20,855 nt of DNA from CAYVXE01 sp964455375. GTDB lineage: Bacteria > Zhuqueibacterota > Zhuqueibacteria > Oceanimicrobiales > Oceanimicrobiaceae. Below, one piece after another: positions 8,482-15,118 of the stretch. Location of the stretch: NCBI GenBank assembly GCA_964455375.1, contig CAYVXE010000077.1, positions 1 through 20,855 of the forward strand, given 5' to 3'. The notes under the pieces are model-generated. The model ran no database searches. It saw nothing but the letters and a program-made list of their open reading frames with translations, and had not been told where the DNA came from. The position numbers and the translations under genes are program-made. Position 1 is the first letter of the stretch. Each line of letters begins with the position of its first letter.

Positions 8482-10989
8482 ATGATTTTGTCTTCCATAA
8501 AACTTCGGAAAACATATTTGGCATTTCTTGTAGGAGTGACAATTGTATCAATGAATCTCTCTTCAGGATTTTCTCAGCCTGAAAACATAAGAAAACGTTA
8601 TCCACCAAGCCAGGAGAGCAAATACTGGTTTGAACTCGATAACGATCTCTACTTCTCAGAAGAAATTCACTTACCCCATTATAGCGAAAAAGAATTTGGA
8701 AAAATTGAGTATCCTGCATTAGCCGTTGATAGCAAAAATAAAGTCTACCTTGCTTACGATTTCACAAATGATGATGACAGGGAAGGCATTTATCTTACAT
8801 CTTTTAACGATTCTGAACTTGAACTCGAAAAAGTCAACGATTCAACCAAAACCCACCGCTTTTTGAGGTTTAAAAAAGAACCAACTTTTAATAAGCCACT
8901 GCAAGTTAGCTCGGTTCCTGGAACAGAGTATCGGTCGAGGATTGCTGTCACGTCACAAGACGTCGTTTGGATTGTATGGTCAGCAAGAAGAGAGAAACAA
9001 TGGGACATCTACGCACGCTCTTATACCAATGGTGAATTAGGTAATGAAATTCGACTTACATCAGATGTGGACTATGATTTTCGACCGGTCATTCTAGCTG
9101 ACAAAGCCGGAGGAATTTGGGTGGCATGGGAACGCGGAACATCAGCAAAGAGTATTCAGGTTGTCGCAAAATATTTGAGCAATGGTAAATGGTCTGAAAA
9201 CATTGTTTTGGAAAACAGACCGGGTTATGCTTATCGCCCCACAATTATCGAAGCTCCCGATCACTCAATCTGGTTTGCCTGGGACTACACAAACGCTCAT
9301 AATACAGATGTTTATATCAGCTGCCTAAAAAATGGCACACTGCAAGAACCAATTCAGGTAACCTCACACCCTGCCATTGACAGTAAGGCAACGCTCGCCT
9401 GGTACAAAGACAAGTTATGGGTTGCGTGGACGACAAATCGGCGCAGCACGAATGACTGGGGAATTATCCGCTATCCTATGCTTAGAGCGTTTGATGGCAA
9501 TAAATGGTTTGAACCTGTTAATGCTATGAATGGTATCGATCTGCAAAGCCGTAGTGAAACTCAGTCATATGAGTATCCGACAGTAACTTTCGATGCATAT
9601 GGGAGACTTTATCTTTTCACCCGTCACGATCATGTTTTCAATGCAACCTTTTATGAAAATGGCATGTGGAGCAAAAATTGGTTACTTGATGAGTTAGGAT
9701 GGGGATTGCGAGGTTTATACGTCCATACAGCCTGGACAGCCAAAAATGAACTCTGGATGGCTCGTCGTGATCGCAAGACTATCTTTTTGCAGAAGATGGT
9801 GAGAAGGAACCCGGTTAGTACAAAAGTTAAACTCAAAAAATACATCCCTGTTTCTTATCCATCTGAACTTAAAACCGTAGAAAAAAACAGCTTTCGCGGA
9901 CCGACTAAACACGGTAACTATAAGGTGTACTATGGAGATCTGCACGTTCATACGGCGTACTCGGATGGTTCAGGCAGTTTTGATGAGCTGTACAACTTGT
10001 ACAAAAATATTTACAAGGTTGACTTTCTCGCCATCACAGAGCATGATGCGCTGCGGCTAGGTAATAACCATTTTTCACCAGGAGAGTGGGCTTATCTGAA
10101 GGCACTCAATGAAATTTACAATCAGCCTGGGGAATTTGTCACCATCAATGCCTACGAATGGACGCATTCGACCTGGAGCGGCCGCCAGGATTCTACAGTC
10201 AGAACAGGCCACAAAAACGTTTATTTCAAAAGCGGAGAGGAAAGCCGGTTTTTCAATCACCATGGAGAAATCGCTTACGATGTCAAGTCACTGTTCAAAA
10301 CCCTGCACTCATATGACGCCGTCGCTTTTCCGCATCATCCGCCGTGGGGTGGCATGACCTGGGAGGACCACGACCCTGAGATCCAGACAAATTATGAAAT
10401 CGTTTCTATTCATGGTGCTAACGAATATATGGGCAATCTGCCTATTCCACATCGAGGTGGAATGCCGGGCACCTTTGCGCAGGACGGACTTGCGCTGGGC
10501 AAACGCTTCGGCTTTGTCGGCGCGTCGGATTCACACGGGTTGTATTTTCATTCCAATGAAGGATGGCGGGAGGACGCATACAAAGGTGGTCTGACTGGCG
10601 TGCTGCTCTCAGATACTCTGAGCCGTGAAAACGTTTGGCGGGCATTGAAAGCGCGACGAAATTATGCCACCGCCGGAGAGAAGCACTATCTTGAATTTTT
10701 CGTCAACGGTGCGCCCATGGGCAGTGAAATAGAAATTAAGCAGCCTCCGGTTATTTCCTTTGAGATACGTAGTCGCGATCTGTTGTACGCTTATATTTTA
10801 CGGGATAATCAGCAGCTTTTTGTATCCGGAAAAATCGGTGGGAATTACACCGCATATAAAAACATGACAGATGCCACTGTGCAGCCCGGCAGCCATTTTT
10901 ACTATTTGCGAGCTGTTTATACAGACGGTACAGTCGCCTGGTCCAGTCCCATCTGGGTAAATTATTTGAACGAGGAGGAAGTAAAATGA
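8482..10989 (+). CDS. Secreted beta-propeller/PHP-domain metallohydrolase (CehA/McbA-like)
   Basis: An 835-residue exported protein with two parts. A signal peptide (ending about residue 32, GFSQ) leads to a repeat-rich region (about 60-450). Its recurring blades read like VWIVWSARREKQWDIYARSY, IWVAWERG and IWFAWDYTNAHNTDVY, typical of a sialidase/BNR-like beta-propeller that may bind ligand. The second part is a PHP-type hydrolase (about 480-760) with metal ligands in YGDLHVHTAYSDG (about 483-495), AITEHDA (about 517-523), FPHHPPW (about 615-621) and GASDSHG (about 680-686). CehA/McbA relatives hydrolyse esters or phosphoesters. The C-terminal 70 residues look like a small beta-sandwich. The stop overlaps the next gene's start (ATGA), so the two are translationally coupled. 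The domain calls are firm; the substrate is unknown. Confidence 0.88.
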   Translation: MILSSIKLRKTYLAFLVGVTIVSMNLSSGFSQPENIRKRYPPSQESKYWFELDNDLYFSEEIHLPHYSEKEFGKIEYPALAVDSKNKVYLAYDFTNDDDREGIYLTSFNDSELELEKVNDSTKTHRFLRFKKEPTFNKPLQVSSVPGTEYRSRIAVTSQDVVWIVWSARREKQWDIYARSYTNGELGNEIRLTSDVDYDFRPVILADKAGGIWVAWERGTSAKSIQVVAKYLSNGKWSENIVLENRPGYAYRPTIIEAPDHSIWFAWDYTNAHNTDVYISCLKNGTLQEPIQVTSHPAIDSKATLAWYKDKLWVAWTTNRRSTNDWGIIRYPMLRAFDGNKWFEPVNAMNGIDLQSRSETQSYEYPTVTFDAYGRLYLFTRHDHVFNATFYENGMWSKNWLLDELGWGLRGLYVHTAWTAKNELWMARRDRKTIFLQKMVRRNPVSTKVKLKKYIPVSYPSELKTVEKNSFRGPTKHGNYKVYYGDLHVHTAYSDGSGSFDELYNLYKNIYKVDFLAITEHDALRLGNNHFSPGEWAYLKALNEIYNQPGEFVTINAYEWTHSTWSGRQDSTVRTGHKNVYFKSGEESRFFNHHGEIAYDVKSLFKTLHSYDAVAFPHHPPWGGMTWEDHDPEIQTNYEIVSIHGANEYMGNLPIPHRGGMPGTFAQDGLALGKRFGFVGASDSHGLYFHSNEGWREDAYKGGLTGVLLSDTLSRENVWRALKARRNYATAGEKHYLEFFVNGAPMGSEIEIKQPPVISFEIRSRDLLYAYILRDNQQLFVSGKIGGNYTAYKNMTDATVQPGSHFYYLRAVYTDGTVAWSSPIWVNYLNEEEVK

Positions 10990-11747
10990 CAAAGAAAGCA
11001 CTTCCGATTTCGGCGCTACTCATTCTGTTTTTGGGTTTAAATTGTGCCAATAAAACGATGCTGAAAACAGAAACAGCCGCATCTTTCTCTTTTCAAAAGC
11101 AGATTTTGCAAACCATTCTGGGCGAGCAAAAGTTACGACAAGAAGATAATGTGTACTACTGGCCCAAAGCCACCGATCCGGAAGCGGTTGATTCTACTCA
11201 TTTGGGAACGACGGTGAATATCGACTACCTGGGTGAGCGTTTAAGCAGTGTGCGGGAGAATCGTGGCACGCACTGCGTCGGTATGAGCTGGCAGGTGTGC
11301 ATGTCGGTTTTGCAGGAATGGGCACAGAGGCAAAATGCATCCGGAGAGATTTCCGGCATGAGCGTAAGCGACATGAAAGATTTTGTGGACAAATGGTTCG
11401 TTAAATTGAAAGGCGCTCCCCTGGCCGCACCGCGTGAAATGGGAGCGGTTTATGCGCTCACTTCCTACAAGCTGGGTAAAAAAATTCCGTTTGAAAAAGC
11501 TCAGGCAGGCGATTTTGTGCAATTCTGGAGAAAAGACAATTCCGGCCACTCCTGCATTTTTCTGCACTGGGTTTATAATAAACAGGGCGAAATTATCGGG
11601 TTTAAATATTGGGGCAGCCAACCTAGTACGGACGGCGTTGGCACCGGAACCGAATATTTTTCTCAGGAAGAGTTTGCCCTTAAACCTGAAAAGCTGGTGG
11701 AACGGAACCGGTTTTATGTTGGCAGACTTCTACCACAGGAGAGATAG
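10986..11747 (+). CDS. Putative lipoprotein resembling an NlpC/P60- or CHAP-type cysteine peptidase
   Basis: A 253-residue exported protein. The N-terminus (MTKKALPISALLILFLGLNC) is a signal sequence with a likely lipidated Cys20, although Asn just before the cysteine makes the lipobox atypical. The layout resembles papain-like murein peptidases. A candidate nucleophile lies in RGTHCVGMSWQV (Cys97) at a helix start. About 80 residues on come GDFVQFW (175-181) and GHSCIFLHW, with candidate base His188. GDF/W followed by GHS/G-hydrophobic is the usual order in NlpC/P60 and CHAP domains, which cleave peptidoglycan stem peptides. The gene overlaps the PHP hydrolase gene by 4 bp, with GAGGAGG just upstream as ribosome site. 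The assignment rests on motif order; a related amidase fold is possible. Confidence 0.6.
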   Translation: MTKKALPISALLILFLGLNCANKTMLKTETAASFSFQKQILQTILGEQKLRQEDNVYYWPKATDPEAVDSTHLGTTVNIDYLGERLSSVRENRGTHCVGMSWQVCMSVLQEWAQRQNASGEISGMSVSDMKDFVDKWFVKLKGAPLAAPREMGAVYALTSYKLGKKIPFEKAQAGDFVQFWRKDNSGHSCIFLHWVYNKQGEIIGFKYWGSQPSTDGVGTGTEYFSQEEFALKPEKLVERNRFYVGRLLPQER

Positions 11748-11973
11748 GTTGAAAGTGTAAGTGATGACGAATTCAAAAGCACACAACAAATTTATTTTTT
11801 AACCTCGAAGGACCGAGATACACGCTGGTTTAATGGAAGTGGAATTCTAAGATTCTTATCCTTGTAAGCAAGGAACTTAAAACGATAGGTGCCGGGTATT
11901 TCTTCCGGATGCCTAAGCTTGGAAGAACCTGAAATCTGATCAACTTATTTGTTAATCCAAACGAGGAAATAAA

Positions 11974-13041
11974 ATGATAAAATTAATCAGATCTTTTTTA
12001 GCTTTTATATTACTTACATGCATTGTTCAAATTGCATCTTCCCAAAACAAAACTGAAAATCTGTTTTACTATGTAGATCGTGAGTCGAGTTTGAAAAGTT
12101 TCAAAAATAATCTTGACAAGATCAGTATCATTGCACCTGTTGCCTACAATGTTGATGAAGACGGAGTTGTATGGGGAAGTGTTGACCCGCGGGTACTGAA
12201 TTTAGCAAAGCAGAACAATATTGACGTCATGCCCTTGATTCATAACCCGGGTTTTAACCAGGAGATGCTTCACGAACTGCTCAGCAACAAAATTGCTCGT
12301 GATCGTGCTATCGAAAGCATGCTTAATGAATGTAAAGAATATAAATACCTGGGTATTCAATTTGATTTCGAAAATCTAAATATTAATGATAAGGACCTGT
12401 TTACACAATTTTTCAAAGAAACTGCTACGGCTTTCCACGCAAACGGTTTTCAACTCAGCGCGGCTGTTGTCCATCGACCCCAAAAATTTCCCGGTCCCAC
12501 AAAATATTTCAAATGGCTTTACAAAAACTGGCGGGCCGGATACGATTTGAAGGCTCTGGCAGAAGCAGGTGACTTTCTTTCGGTGATGACTTACTCACAA
12601 CACACCAGGCGAACCCCACCCGGACCTAATGCCGGAATACCGTGGGTCAAAAAAAATATCGAATACTTTCTTTCACAAATTCCGGCAGAAAAATTGTCTT
12701 TAGGGATCCCCGTTGTTTCCCAGTATTGGCGTACGGAACAGGATGATGAAAAGTATCTCGGCAAGGCACGTTCCTGGAGCAACGCCTTGCCCTATTCTGA
12801 AGCCATGTCGCTAACGGAACGCTATCATGCAAAGATAAATTGGTTAGACGATCAAAAAGTACACTATACTTTTTATGAAAATGGCGGCTTGTTCGAGTAT
12901 ATCTTCTTTGAGGATGCTGAATCATTTAAATATAAAATCAATTTAATGAAAACAAATAAATTACGCGGTTTTTCTGTTTGGGTCATCGGCTCCGAAGACC
13001 CTGACATTTGGAATGAACTGAAAAAAGTAACCGGAAAGTAA
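11974..13041 (+). CDS. Secreted GH18-family glycosidase (YaaH/SleL-like)
   Basis: A 355-residue exported protein with a signal peptide (about residues 1-23, ending IASSQ) and a glycoside hydrolase family 18 TIM barrel. GH18 enzymes of the YaaH/SleL type act on N-acetylglucosamine linkages in murein or chitin. The catalytic strand reads YLGIQFDFENL. Against the family pattern DxxDxDxE, Asp131 and the proton donor Glu133 are kept, but the two earlier aspartates are replaced (Leu and Gln). VMTYSQH (about 204-210) stands where MTYD-type motifs usually lie. The C-terminal FSVWVIGSEDPDIW matches the last barrel strand with its conserved Trp. The ATG follows GAGGAA. murQ begins 40 bp downstream. It is probably active on amino sugars, but the altered motif leaves room for a binding role. 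Confidence 0.82.
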   Translation: MIKLIRSFLAFILLTCIVQIASSQNKTENLFYYVDRESSLKSFKNNLDKISIIAPVAYNVDEDGVVWGSVDPRVLNLAKQNNIDVMPLIHNPGFNQEMLHELLSNKIARDRAIESMLNECKEYKYLGIQFDFENLNINDKDLFTQFFKETATAFHANGFQLSAAVVHRPQKFPGPTKYFKWLYKNWRAGYDLKALAEAGDFLSVMTYSQHTRRTPPGPNAGIPWVKKNIEYFLSQIPAEKLSLGIPVVSQYWRTEQDDEKYLGKARSWSNALPYSEAMSLTERYHAKINWLDDQKVHYTFYENGGLFEYIFFEDAESFKYKINLMKTNKLRGFSVWVIGSEDPDIWNELKKVTGK

Positions 13042-13081
13042 CCAATACAAATCCTCCTTTCCCGACGACATTGGAGACTAT

Positions 13082-13990
13082 ATGCAAAATAATGTTTTTG
13101 ACGAACTAAAACACTTAGTAACCGAAGCAAGAAACCCTGCATCTGAAAAAATAGACGGTAAGAGCACAGAAGATATTCTTCATATTATAAACAAAGAAGA
13201 CAAAATAATTGCTGACGCTATTGCAAAAGAGATCCCCTACATAGCTGAGGCGGTCGATATCCTGGTTGCAACATTTAAAAAGGGCGGACGTCTTTTTTAT
13301 ATCGGAGCGGGAACCAGCGGACGACTTGGAGTTCTGGATGCGACTGAATGCCCGCCCACCTATGGCACACATCCTGAAATGGTACAGGGCATCATCGCAG
13401 GTGGTGAAAAAGCCTTGACCACGGCCATGGAAGGCAGCGAAGATCACACCGAACAGGCAATTAAAGATTTGGCACATCACGGATTTACGAAAAATGATGT
13501 AGCCTGTGGTATAGCCGCAAGCTATCGGACACCTTATGTTATTGCAGCTATTGAAAAAGCACGTGAGATTGGAGCAAAAACGCTGTTTGTTACATGCAAT
13601 CCAAGAGCCAGGTTCAAACTGGATGTAGATGTTGCCATCTGTCCCGTAGTGGGTCCGGAAGTCATCATGGGTTCCACGCGGATGAAGGCAGGAACTGCAA
13701 CAAAGCTTGTCTTAAACATGTTGACCACGGCTTCAATGATTCGATTGGGGAAGGTCTACGGAAATATGATGGTTGACCTGATGATGAACTCCCTTAAGTT
13801 GGAAGAACGTTCCAAACGTACCGTCATGATGATCACAGGTTTGGATTATGCCAGTGCATCAAGCACGCTTGAAAAAGCCGGGGGCCACGTCAAAACAGCA
13901 CTGGTCATGATCTTAAAAAACGTAGATGCTGACGAAGCCCGCATAAGACTTAAAGATAATGATGGTTTTGTAAAACGTGCTATCGCCTGA
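13082..13990 (+). CDS. murQ: N-acetylmuramic acid 6-phosphate etherase
   Basis: A 302-residue cytoplasmic SIS-domain lyase that removes the lactyl ether from MurNAc-6-phosphate, giving GlcNAc-6-phosphate and D-lactate, the key step of murein amino-sugar recycling. The family signature IGAGTSGRLGVLDATECPPTYG spans about 74-95 and includes the catalytic Glu89 (Glu83 in E. coli). AMEGSEDHTE follows, with Glu120 the likely equivalent of the second essential glutamate. VVGPEVIMGSTRMKAGTATKL and the C-terminal helical region are also typical. Length is normal (about 300). The ATG is preceded by TTGGAGA. The gene lies 40 bp after the GH18 gene and is probably in the same operon. No kinase making MurNAc-6-phosphate is present in the window, so it must come from elsewhere. 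This is the most certain assignment here. Confidence 0.97.
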   Translation: MQNNVFDELKHLVTEARNPASEKIDGKSTEDILHIINKEDKIIADAIAKEIPYIAEAVDILVATFKKGGRLFYIGAGTSGRLGVLDATECPPTYGTHPEMVQGIIAGGEKALTTAMEGSEDHTEQAIKDLAHHGFTKNDVACGIAASYRTPYVIAAIEKAREIGAKTLFVTCNPRARFKLDVDVAICPVVGPEVIMGSTRMKAGTATKLVLNMLTTASMIRLGKVYGNMMVDLMMNSLKLEERSKRTVMMITGLDYASASSTLEKAGGHVKTALVMILKNVDADEARIRLKDNDGFVKRAIA

Positions 13991-14032
13991 GCGGGTGTAA
14001 CCCAAACATTTTTCCCAACTAACCGGAAATTC

Positions 14033-14281
14033 TCAGCACCCTTCTTCCTCTTCCTGAATAACTGCCGGAACCTGGCGCTTTTTTATTTTTGGCTTCTTTA
14101 CCTGTTTGCGGATCACGGTCTTCTGTGGCACTTGTTTTTTGACCGTCTGAGACATTTGAATCGTAGATTTTACACTAGCTCGCTGACCTTGTTTTGAAGG
14201 GTAAGCAAGTGCTAAAACAACACCGAGAAAAAGTAAAATGAGTGCGCCAATCAATTTACCTGATATATTTTTTTTCTGCAT
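14033..14281 (-). CDS. Small membrane-anchored protein with Cys-terminated EEGC tail
   Basis: An 82-residue protein of no family I know. Residues 1-9 are basic, 10-27 form one hydrophobic helix, and the rest is a Lys/Val/Gln-rich linker. It is probably an N-terminally anchored protein with its tail in the periplasm. The tail has KKPKIKKRQ (62-70) and ends EEEEGC, cysteine last. The molybdopterin subunit of the same operon ends in a matching tail (KKPVAKKRQ, then EEGC), and the DNA around both stop codons is alike. This ties the small protein to that enzyme. The ATG follows AGGAG at a normal distance. It is 216 bp after the YeeE/YedE gene, with two palindromes just before it, so it may also have its own promoter. 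It converges with murQ, with 42 bp between the two stops. Confidence 0.72.
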   Translation of the reverse strand: MQKKNISGKLIGALILLFLGVVLALAYPSKQGQRASVKSTIQMSQTVKKQVPQKTVIRKQVKKPKIKKRQVPAVIQEEEEGC

Positions 14282-14301
14282 AAAACGACTCCTGTTTACT
14301 T

Positions 14302-14337
14302 TTATTCATACGTGCATGAATAATCAAGGTTAACCTT
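14302..14337. promoter_or_regulatory. Two adjacent palindromes upstream of the EEGC-tail gene
   Basis: TTATTCAT, a 6-base spacer (ACGTGC), then ATGAATAA (14302-14323) form a perfect 8-bp inverted repeat. Its spacing resembles CRP/FNR-family operators. Two bases further is a perfect 12-bp palindrome, AAGGTTAACCTT (14326-14337). They lie 21-56 bp before the small gene's start codon, where regulator sites are usual. Which regulator binds, if any, is not visible. Confidence 0.4.
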
Positions 14338-14371
14338 ATTTAGCGCTTGACCGAAAACGCCTTTTCTGCCT

Positions 14372-14410
14372 TGTCATTTCGACCCGGCAGCCGCTGGATG
14401 GTGAATGACA
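14372..14410. repeat. REP-like imperfect palindrome
   Basis: TGTCATT (14372-14378) and AATGACA (14404-14410) enclose a GC-rich core containing CAGCCGCTG. The GTCATTTCGACC start resembles intergenic repeat units common in many bacterial genomes. It lies between the two YeeE/YedE-operon 3' genes and may act in mRNA end formation. Only one copy is in the window, so repetitiveness is inferred. Confidence 0.3.
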
Positions 14411-14497
14411 CCTTTTGTAAAAAATAGTATGTTTTAGGCCAATCACTATTTAGACGCAGGTGTATTCACCAAATCACACCCGCACGTATTTTACTCA

Positions 14498-15118
14498 CTA
14501 AGATGCCTCTTTTTCCGAGGTATATTTTTTGTATGGATCCCACTCCCGTTCAGCTTTTTCGGCCAGCCAGAAAGCACCGACTGCCATGACAACGATGAAA
14601 AATGCGACCACACCGGCATTCACACCAAGCCAGTCAGGCAAGGTAATTTTGCCCATATTCCCCGAAAGATAAAACTTTTCAATGAACGGATAAAGAATAT
14701 CTCCGAAAACATAAACGCCTAAAAAGATTCCGATGGCAAAAAAGACTGCATCTAATTTTCCGATTGCAACTGCAACCATTGATGTCCCCGGTCAGTAACC
14801 GCCCACGGCGAATCCAAACCCCAACAGAAGACCGCCAACGATTTGCGGCCACAGAAATGTCGGTGTGACATAGACTTTACTCAGGTCTATCCAGCCCAGC
14901 ATACTGAAATAAAGCAAGCCGAGCATGGCCACCACAATTGCCGTAAACATCACCTTCAAAACAGTGAAGTCTCTGAAATAAAACTGCATCACCAATTTCT
15001 TGGCGCTGCTAAACCCGGCTCGTTCCAGGAAAAATCCAAATGCAATGCCGATGAGCACCGCAATAAAAAAACTGGTACCCAGTGAAAACAAACCATATTT
15101 ATAGAGTGGTGCGCTCAT
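14498..15118 (-). CDS. YeeE/YedE-family channel half with in-frame TGA (probable selenocysteine 109)
   Basis: Read through one TGA (14792-14794), this gene encodes 206 residues with about five membrane helices. The family moves thiosulfate or other sulfur species across the inner membrane along a cysteine path. FGFFLERAGFSSAKKLVMQFYFRDFTVLKV (split as FGFFLERAGF at 27-36 and onward) is typical. The last conserved motif is normally GGYCPGTS; here it reads GFAVGGY-TGA-PGTSMVAVAIG, so the TGA replaces exactly the channel cysteine. The frame continues for 97 intact codons with normal family sequence to a TAA stop. A SECIS-like hairpin follows. Selenocysteine is the best reading; a point nonsense mutation or sequencing error is the alternative. 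The ATG at 15118 follows AAGGAGG and overlaps the upstream stop (ATGA). An unspecific annotation would report two fragments. Confidence 0.8.
14761..14778 (-). promoter_or_regulatory. Putative bacterial SECIS hairpin downstream of the TGA
   Basis: On the mRNA strand TGGTTGC pairs with GCAATCG around the loop AGTT: seven pairs, two of them wobble. The stem starts 13 bases after the UGA and the loop lies 20 bases after it, within the range known for bacterial SECIS elements. The loop has G in its first two bases, followed by U, as SelB recognition expects. CCG directly after the UGA can also pair with CGG at the outer end. From memory, E. coli fdhF has a similar GGUUGCAG stretch at nearly the same distance. 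Confidence 0.5.

Noticed and set aside
8482..10989. Apparent rise in GC from the propeller part to the PHP part of the same gene
   Set aside because: Hand counts of a few 60-base lines varied too much (35-65%) to claim a mosaic or transfer boundary.
11241..11621. 126-residue minus-strand frame inside the lipoprotein gene
   Set aside because: A shadow frame; the plus-strand protein has signal peptide, catalytic-type motifs and translational coupling.
14498..14779. A separate 93-residue membrane protein starting at the ATG at 14779
   Set aside because: It is the second part of the YeeE/YedE half. The four codons between the TGA and this ATG spell PGTS, completing the family motif, and no ribosome site precedes the ATG.
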